Part shown: positions 24,206-36,522 of the stretch, in pieces | Numbering within the stretch: the first letter of the stretch is position 1 | How the letters are laid out: each line of letters starts with the position of its first letter | Assembly (NCBI RefSeq): GCF_018139145.2 | Contig: NC_059483.1 | Coordinates: 3,721,001-3,785,000 of the forward strand | DNA length: 64,000 bases | Origin: Gymnogyps californianus | Lineage: Eukaryota > Chordata > Aves > Accipitriformes > Cathartidae | Reading direction: 5' to 3' | Made by a program: the position numbers and the translations under genes | Notes under the pieces: model-generated | Told to the model about the DNA's origin: nothing | Seen by the model: only the letters and a program-made list of their open reading frames with translations | Database searches by the model: none

Positions 24206-25085
24206 CTCTCTTGTGTCTGCAAAATAGTCTGCAAAAACTTGATGTGGATATCTCTTAAAACTCAGGATTTCTATTGTTTTGTGAGATAGCAAATCCACCT
24301 GTTTTCAAAATATTTTTTTTTTCAAAAGCCAGTTAAACTGTAAGCAGAGCTTTCTTTTTTTTTGAGAAGCAAAATGATTGTATTACAGAGAAGGAAATAA
24401 AGATGTTAGAGATGGTTCCAATTTGCTGAAATTAACAGGTTCCTGGCTAAGTTTACAAAGAGGAACGTTCCCTTATGAAAGAGACGCTTGTGCCAAAACC
24501 ATCCACCGCTGTTTGGCTTCAAACTCTGTTTTATCATTTATGCTCTGTTTTCTGCTGCTGCTCTTCCTTTGTACTGTCAGCTCATCCTCTTTCATGAGCT
24601 GACTAGAAGGCTCAGAGATCTTGTTAGGAACATAAAATCCTGTATAAATTGTCAGCAATAAAATATTATTTGTTTATTTAACCATGGAAGTCCTATAATA
24701 TAACTAGTCCAGCAGTAACACACTTGAGCAATTTTTAAAGACCATTACCCTCTATCGGTTATAATGGCTGGATCTTTCTTGCCTTTCTTTGACTGTGTCT
24801 TTGACAAGTTAGGAAATGACAGATAAGCGAACACATGTTCTTGATTGCAGATGTTCAAAAATAGTTTCTGATTATTATGGGGTTTTTTGCTGCTCTGACT
24901 TTGCTCTAAAAAAACCTATTCACTTACAACTTTGCTAACAAAACTTAAGTTGCACATCTGAATCCTGTAGCAAAAATTATTTTAAAAACCAAAAGGTTTT
25001 AGTGTGCAGTGGACTTTGTTGAAGCATATCTTATGTTAGGCTCAGGGTGTGCAAACTAAGCTAGGTTCTCAAAGGCCAAGGCTTC
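24206..25085. other. Gene-free stretch
   Basis: T-runs near 24310-24320 and 24355-24363. Otherwise plain. Confidence 0.45.
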
Positions 25086-25320
25086 AGTAGGAGTGAATTC
25101 CCCCACCCGTGGCTGAGATGCCCCCATGAAGAACAGCAGCAGTGAGGGAACGGCTGGGTGAGCTTTAGAACTCTCCAGCAGACGGAGTGCATGCTGTGGA
25201 GGGAGGTGCTGTGGTGTGGCTGGTGGTCTCTCCTTGGCTGTCCTGTGGCTGGGACGAGGTGGCAGCACAGTGTTAGGAGACCTGCTCTCCTGGGAAAGCC
25301 ACAAGTGCTCACGGGCACAG
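25086..25320. other. G+C-richer patch without recognised gene
   Basis: Composition rises clearly over the neighbours, with GTGGCTGG and GTGGAGGGAGG motifs and few CpGs. Two overlapping minus-strand open frames of about 82-85 codons are present without recognisable domains. It may be a noncoding exon, an old repeat or a composition fluctuation. Confidence 0.3.
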
Positions 25321-26370
25321 GAATAGGGCTGTGCTAGACAGTTCAGCTGGAGCTAGTCCATGTATTTACGAAACCCAGTATTGCGCTAAGTTAGCAACCA
25401 CAGCTTAGAAGTGAGAAATGCTCTGTGCTGAGTGGGCTTGCTTTCTAAGTCTCTTCAGTGAGTGACTCAGACTATGTAGTTTTAAGGAACTATCGCTAAT
25501 ATCTCATCTGTTTGTTTTGCTTCTGGGTAAAGCACAACCTTTCAAATCCCAGGTCTCTGCAAGGAAATTGGAGAAAACTGGCTTATCTAGAGTGCCATAA
25601 GTCATTTGTTCTCCCCAGATTAGGTCTATTCAGCAACTTGTAGTCCTTAACTATCAATTATTTAAGAGCAGATGTACCAAAACTATTCTCTTGTGTCCTT
25701 AGCATAAGAACCATAAGGCACAATACAATAAAAGATAGTCATAAGACAGTACAGAGAGTCACAAGATATAAGAGTACAGGTAGTTCATAAAAGCACAATG
25801 GAATTCATAAATCATATTTAGACAAGTTCCCCCAATTCGTCACACAGCCAAACACTGCTAAATGAGATTTTTATATTGGCTTGGGGGACTGAAGTTCGTA
25901 GCTTCAAAGAAGGTTGCATGTTCTTCTGTCACTACTGACATGAATACTTATTAATAATGAATACTGCATGAAGTCCTTGATGGTTGTGGAGTTATTGTTG
26001 CTTTCCTTAGAAATAAACATTGATTTCAACCATATTGGGTGCTTTCCTGTGATAGGCAGACAGGGCACAACCTGAATTTGGAAGGTCTATGCTTGTTTGT
26101 ATTGGAAGTAACTCAGGATTACTTCTGATGTAAACTGAGAGAAGTAGGAACAGAATATGTGTATTCAAGGAACGAACTTGTGCAAAAATATTTAAATCTC
26201 TCTCTAGAGTGGTAGCCAAGCATTTTGGTGTTCAGGAGAGAAGGTTAGTCCAAAGTACCAATAATTTCTTCCTAGTGTAGGCACGCAAGGGAGAAAGAAC
26301 TTGCAAAACACAAGTGTGAAGGGATGCATGAACACTTGAGGTTCATGCAGCAATGGCTCAGCTGCAGCCT
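25321..26370. other. Gene-free stretch
   Basis: Plain A+T-rich sequence, nothing recognised. Confidence 0.5.
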
Positions 26371-26665
26371 CCCCAGTCTGGTGGGGGGAAGGGGTAAAAA
26401 TGCCCAAGCGGAGGCCTGTTCATACTTTGCTCGGAGGTGGCCTCGGGTCCCAGCAAAGTGCCTGTTCCAGAACAGAGGCATATGCCAGAGATAGGAAAGC
26501 CAGACCGCCCAGCGCCCATGGCTGGGAAATGATGCCCTGGCCCCAGCCCAGGGAGCCTGCACACAGAGCAGCCAGCCAGCAGCCAGGCACGGGGATTACC
26601 TGTGGCACTGAAGGCGGTACAACCTTTCTGTGCAACTGGGAAAGGAAACGGAGCTGCCGAAAGGG
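26371..26665. other. G+C-richer patch with overlapping chance open frames
   Basis: A G+C-rich island of about 300 bp in which both strands are open in several frames (up to 129 codons on +, 108 on -). Open frames on both strands at once are what G+C-rich DNA gives by chance. No domain, acceptor or donor site makes one frame preferable. Confidence 0.35.
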
Positions 26666-27794
26666 AGTCAAAGAAAAAAACCAACCAACTAAATTGTGTC
26701 TCAAAATGGGAGTGAGCCTGAATCGTAACTTAAATTTGTTATCCCCTGACAGCTATGGCCATAGCTCAATGCAAAGTGGAATGAACTAAAAGTATGTAGT
26801 AGTGCAGCAGTGCCCTTAGCATCCTTTTGGCCAAAGAACTGGCACTGCTACTTTGTGATGAGGCAGAAAGGAGGAGCCTGTGCAGAGATGGAGAAAATGC
26901 AGCTTTGCAGAGCTCTGTAGTAGAAGGAAGTAAAGGCAAGACAGTTACCCTCTTTAGCTAGAGCTGCCTCCTTGCAGACCAATTCCTTCAATTAACTCAG
27001 AAAGCAAACAATCTCATTGAATGTGTTTTGAGAGGCTTTTGGAACAGGGAAGGAAGTTGTTGAAGAGACTTTTGCTTAGAAGGTGTTTCACTGGAAAGTG
27101 ACAGTTCCTCTCCGCAAACAGGGAGCTGGTACTCCAGGAGAGACTGGACCATGTGGCTACAAGGAGCGTGCTTTATTGCAAATTTCCTTCTCTTTTAGCA
27201 GCACTTATCTCTCTTATTCATTACTGTTTCCAGCTGTAGTGAGCTCTGATTCAGTGAGTTTTATTGGCACTCGGCTGTGGAATTGCTTTGTTTTCTTCCT
27301 TTTATTTGTAGTATGTATGCCCTCTGTAGGGAGCAAAGGGGTGTAAGGGCTTTTGGTAATCTCTGACTTTGAAGGCTTTGCAAAGCTCACCTGGGTTTGT
27401 ATTGCATGATGTGCTCGAAATCGTCACAACTAAGAAACTAAATTCATCAGACATCCTAAAGGAGTCTGCAGAGAAAGAGGAGAATGCCACAAACGTTACA
27501 TTTGGGGGGAGCGTTACACAAGTAAGGAGTGGATGATCTGGCCTCAGGGATCCTTCCATTACACTGACTAAACCTGTGACTTACAGTGTGCAATGTATGT
27601 AGAGTCATGCTGTGTTATCTGTAAGTATTGCTGCAAAAAAAGACCTGCAAGAATTTTGAAAACAAACATAACAGCATGGCGAAGGGTCTTCTGTGTAATT
27701 TATAAGGTATTGTGAGCATGATGTAAGCCTGTAATGTACGTTTATAGTATTTCACTCAGTTTCATTCATCCTGAGCCAAACCTGTGAGCTAAAA
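26666..27794. other. Gene-free stretch
   Basis: Plain sequence. Nothing recognised. Confidence 0.5.
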
Positions 27795-27820
27795 GCCAAG
27801 TCCTCAACTGGTGTAAATGG
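27795..27820. repeat. Fragment of an ancient palindromic amniote repeat
   Basis: GCCAAGTCCTCA followed by ACTGGTGTAAAT closely resembles one arm (GCCAGATCCTCA + GCTGGTGTAAAT) of a palindromic repeat that I remember from bird and reptile genomes. The other arm is not recognisable downstream. Confidence 0.45.
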
Positions 27821-28767
27821 ACAAGGAGACAAAGCTCAGTTTTCCTGAGATGGCTACTGAAATTGTGAATTAGGTAGGCCTTTCTTCCCATCATCCCTGG
27901 GTTCAGCACGTGCCACGAGCCTTGTCACAGCAAACCTGCTGCTTAGGCTTGCCTGTCTGAGTGCTTCTGGTTAAAGTTGCATTTGCCTTGCATAGGTAGA
28001 AATGTGCATATAAGTTCTTCAAAGGTGAAACTATTGAACAGGTTCTTGTTGCCTTGTTTCTGTATGTTTTTGTTTTCTGTATTCTTGCTGTATCTGGGCT
28101 GTCTTTCTTGTCCCTGTTACCGTGGGTAAAGGACAATGATTCTGCTGACCTGAGTAGGGTGATCCACCCTGTGGTCTAATCTCCCTCATATAATAATGTG
28201 GTTTGTAATGATGAAGTGCTTTGCTCAAGGAAACTTGAAAGAGGGAGGCAAAAGAAAATCCTGGCTTTAAGTTATGATTCCTTAAAGAGCAATGCGTACA
28301 GAGTGTGCAGTTAAGCTGAGGAAGTGATATAGGTATAATGTTGCTTTTTTTCTTTCCCCCCCATGAAATGAAATTAACTACCAAGTGCCATCATTTAAAG
28401 ACTATAAAACAGTGTAACCTATAAAACATTTACTGGTTTAGTAAAAGAATCTAACTCTTCTTTTGGATATCTTAGTCACAGGAATAAACATAAAACTGAA
28501 ATCAGATGCTTTAGGATTTATGAAGTTGATACAATTTTTTTTTTCTAGTGACTGTTTTAACAGCCTATTAACATCTTCCCCACAGCAAATATATAACAAA
28601 ATTGATATTACAGAATTGAGTTGCGATGGGTCCCATGAGTGTACTTAAATATACCGTAAACATCTAGCGCTATTCATCTGTATTATGGACTGTGCATATA
28701 AAGTACATCTCTATAAATTCTGCTAAAGCAAATTCTTCCGAGTTCCTCTTGCAGAATAAAAATTAAA
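27821..28767. other. Gene-free stretch
   Basis: Plain sequence, nothing recognised. Confidence 0.5.
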
Positions 28768-28854
28768 GGTCTGATTCTGTGAAGGGTTGAGTGCTCTTGC
28801 TAAATTCCCAGCTCTCTTGTAAAAGGATGGTTCTTGCTCAGTGCTTTCAGGGCC
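28768..28854. repeat. Ancient palindromic repeat remnant
   Basis: The left arm reads GGTCTGATTCTGTGAAGGG then TTGAGTGCTC. The right arm reads TTGCTCAGTGCTTTCAGGGCC. The arms are imperfect inverted copies around a centre containing AATTCCCAGCT. This fits a known plan of old amniote palindromic repeats (GGCCTGATCCTG...TGCTCAGC...CAGGATCAGGCC). No coding capacity. Confidence 0.5.
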
Positions 28855-31800
28855 GCTCACAAAAGACTAATTTTCTTCCTTGCAAGTGATGGCAGCTGAA
28901 ATCAGTTGTCACTGTAGTAAAAGTCTTTTACAGATAATTTGTGTCTTGTTAATTTCTTAAGTGTCAGACATAAGCACATCTAATTCATTGCAAAAGTGTA
29001 AAGACCATTAAATGTTACTAATAAAAAGGAACTTGAGGATAGTTCTGCCCAACATTGCTTTACCTGTATCCTGCAAGCTCTGTTATATAGTATTAGTGTA
29101 GGTTTACCATGGTAGATAAGGTTTTAATTGTGCATGTTTGTTTCATGTCTCATCCCTCAAAAAGGAAAAAGTAAACTTTTTAATTGGATAACCCTGAACT
29201 TAGAAAACAGTGTCTCTTAGTTCTTGCTTGAATTTTTAAGAGTATTAAGCTTGGTGGAGGGACACCGTGTTAAAAATAATGCAGATATCTTATTTGCATC
29301 AACGGATGATTCAGCATCCTTCTCAGCTGGTCTCCTTTACCTTCTCTGTTTATTCTGTTACATTTTACTGATCTAAAGAGAAAACAATCTGAGAACAGTA
29401 AGCTGTTTGGAATAGAAATAGCTGTATTGCATCTAAAGTGGCATATTTGGGTGTTTGTAGAAGAGGATTTGTAGAAAAGATTTAGCTTTGGCTTAGCTAA
29501 TTTTGTAATTTCAAAAGAGTGTATTGATTTCTGTACAATTAAGACAGGACTTCTTTTGGACATATATATTATGATGTCTCAGTTTCATTTTATAATTAAA
29601 AACAAACTGCATGACTGAAGATTTGTAAATATGGGACATTTGTGAAGTAAAGCAGAAAAACTCCAGGCTCTTCTCTGAAAGTAAATTCTGAATGGAAGTC
29701 TTTCCCCATAGCCAAACTACTTCTATTAACTTCTTCAATTGTTTTGCTGTAATACACTGTTTAGTCTGAATACAGCCTTCCATTGAATTACTTGCAGTTC
29801 ATCTCTGATCCATTGAACATAATGGAGTGAATTTTGAGACAAGATTAATTTGATTTGACAGAGTAAATTAGTGATCCAGTTGGCACCAAAGTCTATAAAG
29901 TACCCAATGAGGTGAATTTTTTTCTGTGTAGAATAAGTGTAACTATTCTTGCAGTTTCAAACAGTGAGAGAAAGACACTACTACTTAAATAGAAATTGAT
30001 TTATTCACTTAGGACAAAGATAGGAGACTAAAAGCTCCGTATTCAAGAATAAATTGAGATTTATTCTGGGTTTTCAAGTGAAAACACATGGTATTTAAAA
30101 TTTGGCAACTTCAGGGAAGTGGTTATAATGAATATGTACAAAAGTGGAGTAAGGTATATTGACAGCAAAAAAAATGCATCTAGTGGGGAAAGGCAGGAGT
30201 ACCACTGCTTCAGGCGGTATCTTTCATCAGTTGTATCCTTTTGCCTGATGCAGTGTGGAGTTTTCTCTTAATGTTCAGCCAACTATGAAAAGGTCAAGCA
30301 AACGAGAGAAACAAAAGCTTCAACTGCTTGTCATCTCATTCTTTTTGATTTTTAAGTAATGCCAGCATAGCGGTAGAGAAACTTGGCTGTCTCAGTGAGA
30401 GTGGGACTTGAATGGTAGCTCTTCACATCCTTGTGACTCTCCTTAAATTAAGAGACCCAGAGTGATCAATGAATAACCAGTGTTGGCAAGTCAAGGGTAC
30501 CATTGAATTACGAGCATTCAAGTACACTTTTGCAAAATTATCAAAAGTCTTCATAAGAGATTTTGTGAATTTAGTTCATACAAAAGGATTATTTCAGTAG
30601 GGTTTGGGTTAAGTATGGTACTTTGGAACATGATCACCTTGAAGGACTTTCATGAGACTACTCAATATGAGAAAGTTAGAACCAGCCAGGCCTAGCAAAA
30701 TACTTGGAGTATTTGTCAAGGTATTGATGCCACAAGTTTTCCTACCTGCAGCTGATGCTTCAGCTGCACCTGCCCTTTTCTCCATGTGCAAATATTCATG
30801 CCATTGCTTAAGAGTTATGTTATTTTTCAGAGTTTAAAAATATTGTGATGTCTAAGTATTCACTGCGGCACAAAATACCCAAAATTAAGATGGCAGAAAA
30901 ATGGAGATAATGGTTCAGATTTGACTATTCTTAGTGCTTGAGAATGCCAGAGTAAATGAAATTTCAAGTGATAGACATTAGATGTGATTGGATTGAATCT
31001 CCTCTATTCAAAGTATTCAGATGTTTTATTTCAGCAGTGATCACATTCACACACTATTGCACTCTGGTTACAACGAGATGCTTAAGTTTCAGACTACTTT
31101 GAGCTCATCCTGGGAAGCAATGGCAGCTGAACATTGGCAGGAAGGGTGGGTAATCCCAGGCATGGCCGTTCTCATGAGTTTTTGACCAATTTGAGAGATA
31201 CAGAAGCTCTAGAGAGATCTGGTGAAGTTTATATCAGTCACTCCTGCTCTATAGCAAACACGGAGTCAGCTTCCAAAGCACTTGAGTTTGCCCTTCACTA
31301 CTTCCTATGGATCATTTCTCAAAAGTCTGAGAGATATCTCATTTTATAATATCGACTTGGACCAAAGTGGCATTAATATCACACTTCAACAGCTTACATT
31401 GGTCATTTCACATTTCCCTTAAACAATAATGTTTTTGTAATTTCAGATTACAAGTTGGTAACCAAAAATAGATTGCTCTCAGACAAACTAATCTATTTGC
31501 AACATGTATTGCAATCAGTCTACCAGAGAAAGACAAGATGAATTGTAGCAGCTGGCTTTGAGTGTGGTCCTCATTTCACCCCTGTTTCTGGCTCAGTGCG
31601 ATTGCGAAACAAGGTTGTGTAACTGCTTCAAGGTCACCAAATGAGTTACTCATAAAAGGTAATGAAGGATTTGCTCCTTCCACCCTACAACATTTATTTA
31701 CAGAAACCGATGCTGAACCAGTCCTCGGTGATTTGAGGCTGGAGGGGGAGGCAGAGGGGGATTTAAGCTTCAGGAAGGCAAACGTCCAGAGGGATTATTC

Positions 31801-32129
31801 CTTCATAACCATCATTTCTGTTATCCCTAATCTCTCGCTTTCTCTCTCAAAGCAAGGCCTACGGCAGATCTGTGGGGATTCAAGGTAATGCACTGGCTTG
31901 TCCTTTTTCCAAAGACCTTGACATCTCCAGTTTCTGCTCTTGGGGCTAACAGGACATCTGAGAGAAAGCGTTTACTGGCTCACTTTGAAAATACACAGAG
32001 GGCAAAGCTGCTACATCAGCCATAGCTGTACCAGCAATGTAGTGGAGGAAGGACGCAACTGGTGAAAATAACAATTATTTTACTTATGTTTGGAGAAGAA
32101 AAGGCCTGACTGAATTCCACTTTACTGGA
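28855..32129. other. Gene-free stretch
   Basis: About 3.3 kb of A+T-rich DNA. The open frame 31562-31888 (+, 108 codons) ends next to an AAG/GTAATG donor-like site but has no acceptor or recognisable domain. An octamer ATTTGCAT lies at 29292-29299. Confidence 0.5.
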
Positions 32130-32145
32130 GGGGGGGGGGGGGGGG
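32130..32145. repeat. G16 homopolymer
   Basis: Sixteen G followed by AAAGAC. The length is error-prone in sequencing. Confidence 0.9.
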
Positions 32146-32471
32146 AAAGACTTTCTTTTAGACTTAAATATTTTACCTTGGAATATGCCAGCTTTGGTGG
32201 AAGAATGGAACTATTTTCTTCCCATTCAGAAAAAACTTCCAGTTCTTCCCAGTTTTCTGAACTCTGTGATATATCAATTCTTCATTTCCTAAAAGTACAA
32301 TAAAATACAATACAGTTATGTTTTCATTTGCAGTGTCTTGTTTCTGATCTTTTCAGGTGCTAACACACCTTTTACTGTGGTGTCTGAGCACAGCACAGTC
32401 TTTTAATATATTAATCTTTAGAATCATCAGGGATTATCTTTATTTTGCAGATAGGTCCATGAAAACACAGA
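32146..32471. other. Gene-free stretch
   Basis: Plain A+T-rich sequence. Confidence 0.45.
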
Positions 32472-32562
32472 AGGCTAAGAGCTAAATTTCCAAAATAGTC
32501 ATACACCTAAATATAAAGATCTGTCAAATGGAAGTTTCAAAGGAGCTTAGGTGCATAACACC
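32472..32562. repeat. Possible ancient palindromic repeat remnant
   Basis: CTAAATTTCCAAAATAGTC, CACCTAAATATAAAG and GGAGCTTAGGTGCATAAC occur in the order found in old amniote repeats built on 'TTTTCAAAA' and 'TTAGGTGCCTAA' motifs. The copy is heavily diverged and its edges are uncertain. Confidence 0.35.
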
Positions 32563-32680
32563 TGTCTAGAGCACTGTAATGACATGTTTATTTGCATATG
32601 TGGTTGCCTGTGTATCTTTAATTATTTAGTTTTATTACTCAAATAAAAGCACTGGTGCTAAAATGAGTTAATCAGGGAGC
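32563..32680. promoter_or_regulatory. Weak candidate regulatory block
   Basis: The octamer complement ATTTGCAT (32590-32597), then CTTTAATTATTTAG and ATGAGTTAATCAG, in low-complexity-free A+T-rich sequence. The reasoning is as for 2930-3190, but with fewer sites. Confidence 0.15.
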
Positions 32681-34317
32681 TGCTTTTGAAAGTCCTACTG
32701 AGTACCTTTCTGCATTTTTAGTGCCATGATATCTTGGAAGATTAGGCTTAGATGATGACTTACTTTGAATAGAGGTGACAGAATCAAGCTTGTTGTAATA
32801 TGTGGAAGAAATTTAACTTCAACTTTTATGCAAATATGCATCTGAATGCTTGAAGTGCTTTATGTTAAAATTATGGTTCGGATTTTTTTTCCAGAGTTCT
32901 AAATGGCTTCAGATGAAAATAACAGATACGCTGAATGGTAAATGGAAAGGCATATTAATGTTAACGGAAAAGTTTCTAGACTGTGGATTAAGGGGTTATT
33001 TATTGTTTATCTCTTACAAACTTGGTTGCTTTAGAAGCACGTTGACTGATAAAGCATATTCCAAAAATATTTTATTAAATTCCAGTTAAATTCATAGTTG
33101 TTCCTGTTAGATTTTATGCTTTATTGCAAAAAAATACTTTTCATTATTTCTCATGAGATTTACCACTGATTTCATGGAAAAAAAAAAAAAAATCTATCTT
33201 CTGCTCTTGATAAGCTTCAATACTTTCTTTGAAATGATATCAAGATCAAATGGGCTTAATTTCTTCAAAGTGAATTATAATGCTTTCCATAAGGAATTAT
33301 AAATCCTACAAGCAAGTTACTGATTTTCAGAATGGCTGTTTTGTGAGTCCAAGACAACATGTTAAATCTTTAATCACTGACTGTTTTATATTACTAATAA
33401 CTACCTCATTTTATTGTAAGTGCTTTCCGAGATTGTTGTTTTGAAGTGTCATAATATGCTTCATCCTAATATCACTTAATAAATTCTGGGAGTTATGTTC
33501 TACTTAGATGTTTATCACAATACAACCTGAACTGAGCCTCAGAACAGCACAAAACTTTAGCTTATATTGCTTTTAAGCACGTGCACAAGCTGTATTATCT
33601 TGATGATATTTCTGAAGAAAAAGGTACACATCTTATGCATAATTTAAAAGTTTTTAGCCAATGTTAAACTGAGCAGCCTGAACAGCAGAAGCAGATATCT
33701 AGTTTGTTGATTATTTTCAATGAAGTTAAACTTAGCTGTAAATGTGGTTTTATTTTTATACATGCCAATGTAAACAGAGATGGCCCATAATGCTGTGTCC
33801 TAAGCTCTCCTAACCAAAGGTTTGTCTGTAGCCTCTACCAGCTGTTTGGGTTGCTTCCCCTGCCTGTTTGATGGAAGTTACCCCTTCTGTCGTGGTTTGC
33901 TGTAGGAAAGCAGCAGTTAGTGGGTCCTGTGTGGCATGGAGCAGCTGGGACTGAGCAGGCAGTACTGGGCACTGAGCGGGGCGAATCGCCTGTGTTTGCA
34001 CAGCTTGTAAATCTCTGCTCAAGTGCATGCTTTTGTTGTCGTGTCAGTGAGATGGACATAGACAAAGCATTCCTTGGTCTTGGGGGAACGTTTTTAGGAC
34101 AGAGACTTAAAGGTGACGGTTGCATGATCAAAAGTGGAAGCTATATTTGGCTTTACAAATTCAATTAAAGACCAAGGGGAAAGCTTGTGGATGATTTGTA
34201 AGTATATGTGAGTAGCCAGATAAAACTTGTAATCATTTTAAATGGTGTCTTCACTTGCAAAAGTAAAAACTGTAAAGGTAGCATGTGAGGAGAATTACAA
34301 TTCGTCTGCCTAAAAAG
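32681..34317. other. Gene-free stretch
   Basis: Contains an A15 run (33178-33192). A G+C-richer stretch at 33885-34025 has open frames on both strands and no recognised domain. Otherwise plain. Confidence 0.5.
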
Positions 34318-34757
34318 TCATAATGATATTTTGCTCGTGTAGTGAGATAGGCTTACTTCATTAACCTGCCGTAATCCCTTCATGCCATTAATCACGATGT
34401 CCATCACTTTGTCAGGCATCAGATTTTTCCGAGGAGATAACTGTCCATCATCTTCATGATCCATCAGACAACTTACCCTTTTGAATGACAAAGATTGTTT
34501 TATATCTGTTTTTTCATAAGACTCCAATTCCATAAAGAGACTTGGGGCAAAATCCATAATGAATCTAGTCCTTAGAACAACTCTTTCGTATTTTGCCACC
34601 TGTCAATCGCCTCCTGGTGCTGATATAAAAGTACGTCCTTACTATGTCCTTCCCACACTTCATGCCTAGGACTGGGAAGGGTATACCACTTGCACAAGCA
34701 GCCATCGATGCAGTGATCTACCCCTTGAGCAAAACCTTGGCCCAACTTTAACGTCAC
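34318..34757 (-). other. Unrecognised, frameshifted open reading stretch (possible coding remnant)
   Basis: On the minus strand one frame is open from 34757 to 34572 (containing SPRHEVWEGHSKDVLLYQHQ) and an overlapping second frame from 34599 to 34318 (containing FIMDFAPSLFMELESYEKTD). Reading from one to the other gives about 140 codons with one frame change near 34590. Splice-like donor sites occur inside (AAAAGG/GTAAGT near 34470) and near the end (AATGAA/GTAAGC near 34358). Neither frame begins with ATG. I recognise no family. It could be a worn retrocopy, exons of an unknown transcript, or chance. The mixed hydrophobic and charged composition is the only argument for coding. Confidence 0.15.
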
Positions 34758-35518
34758 CAGCTACGCTGATGTAGCCTGTTTGAAAAAATCCTCTGGAAAA
34801 GGACATGAAAATGCACTAGGCTATTATATGTTCAGGTTTTCTGAATAGTGCATTGCTATTTAATTCCTCTCCCCCCCCGAATTGCACCTTCCCTCCCACC
34901 ACCTTTTGGAGCTCAGAAAACAGGCCTGGAACATTTGTATATAAAACTTGTAATAGCCACTGTATTCCCAGTTCATTTATAAAGAACTGCAAGACTGAAC
35001 ACACCTTCTAACATATAAGCCATTTAATTTTATTTATGAATTAAGCTTTTAATCTAAAAAACAAACCACATTCAAACAACATTTTATGTGACTGACATAT
35101 AGAATAGTCATCGCTGTTTGGAACGTACTCCTCTTTATCTGAATAAAGGACAAAATTGATGACAAACCCCCATGTTGTTATAGTAGTAATTAGCAAAAAT
35201 ACACACAATTTTGTTACCTTTATTTACCCAACTGATTGGTGTGAATGCTTCTAACATATTTTGCTTTTTAATCTGCATTCAATTAGGCAGAAAACAACAT
35301 GTAAACCCACAGTTAAACATGAAAGAAAGGTGATAAATTATCTTTCCATTTCCACTCTCTCATATACCCTGTAGAATGTGTAAGAGTTTGGGATTTTGCC
35401 TTGATAACTGTAGTCAGAAGCAGATCTGAGAGAAGCTTTAGTAAACATATGTTTTTTTCTTTTTTCTGTAGATATTAATTCCTAAAAAGACATGCCTTTC
35501 TGTACTTGTTTGTTCCAG
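34758..35518. other. Gene-free stretch
   Basis: A+T-rich DNA with a C-run near 34870-34878. No gene recognised. Confidence 0.45.
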
Positions 35519-35805
35519 ATTTACCCAAATCATTCTGAAAGTCATTGTAAAATTGAAGAAATGCATAGCTTCTCTAAGTCCATTTTCTCTGAATTAATAA
35601 AAAATGCCAGCAAATCCTGTCAGGATGTGCAGGAGGAGGCAGACAGGGTGCCTATCCACACCCAGTTGCTGCACTGGGGGGAGAGAGGGGGGTGGCTGCT
35701 GTGGGGCCGCCTTTGCACCCAGGGACACCCCCCCACCTCCCTATCGGGAATGCTGAAAGCAGACAAAATCAGCTGCACTTGGCAGGGAGCAACACAGAAG
35801 TTAAG
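35519..35805 (+). other. Weak exon candidate between splice-like sites
   Basis: A pyrimidine-rich acceptor-like sequence (TGTACTTGTTTGTTCCAG) ends at 35518. The next 287 bases stay open in one frame to an AAG/GTAATA donor-like site at 35805/35806. The first part reads IYPNHSESHCKIEEMHSF and the middle SELIKNASKSCQDVQEEAD. From about 35640 the composition turns G+C-rich and the peptide becomes Gly/Trp/Pro-rich, which argues against one conserved exon. No domain is recognised. Most likely chance. Confidence 0.13.
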
Positions 35806-36380
35806 GTAATACAGGCTCAAAAAGTGTGGTGCAGATCAGTCACGTTATCCCAATGGTGGCTGCTTGTTGACATCTTTGCTGCAGGACTTCAGTACAATGC
35901 ATCCCAGCTTTGCTCTTCGCACCGTTTTTGCTAGCTGCAGAGTAATGTAAACACGTGATTATTTTTTTTTTTTCTTTCTTTCTTTGCCAGGCAACAGATC
36001 CAGGATGGTACCAGCTTCAAAATTAATAATTGGACACCAATCCCTGAAACACCAGGGCCTGGATAACTACCAAAACTTGGAAATAACTTCTGTTCTCTTT
36101 GATAGGTGGGAGTAGTTACCAGGTCATGGGTCTTATTCAGGATCAATGCTGGAATTAGTCGGGTTTTCTCCCAGGTTAGGCTCATCTTCTAAACACAGAA
36201 ATCAATACTTTAAATTTGGTGGAAAACTTATCTCTTACTCCAACATTTCAAACAAAACAGCTTAGAAAATGGCATAGAAGCAACACAAACCTACCTTTTT
36301 CACTCACAGTTGTTATATCTTACTTCCAAAGCCCATGAAATTGCAGGGTTTCATGGCAGAGTTCCTAGCCAGTTGGTTTT
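35806..36380. other. Gene-free stretch
   Basis: Includes a T12 run followed by CTTT units (35962-35985). Otherwise plain. Confidence 0.45.
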
Positions 36381-36442
36381 GTTTTGGTGTGGTGGTTTTG
36401 TTTTTTTTTTTTTTTTTTTTTTTTAAAAAGTCACACCAAAAC
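36381..36442. repeat. 11-bp inverted repeat around a T24 run
   Basis: GTTTTGGTGTG (36381-36391) and CACACCAAAAC (36432-36442) are exact inverted copies. Between them lie 24 T (36401-36424) and AAAAAGT. The arms could pair with the T/A segment as inner stem and loop. Confidence 0.8.
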
Positions 36443-36480
36443 CCACACTTTGTGGTTTTGGTTTTTGTTGGGTTTTTTCT

Positions 36481-36481
<1 letters not shown>

Positions 36482-36522
<41 letters not shown>
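36482..36522. repeat. C41 homopolymer
   Basis: Forty-one uninterrupted C, 57 bases after a T24 run. A poly-Pro open frame across it (36335-36631) is an artefact of the run. Such a length is rare in real DNA and often miscounted in assemblies. If real, it can form i-motif and G-quadruplex structures. Confidence 0.85.

Noticed and set aside
26400..26789. 129-codon plus-strand frame
   Set aside because: The opposite strand is open in several frames over the same G+C-rich patch, which is a composition effect. No domain seen.
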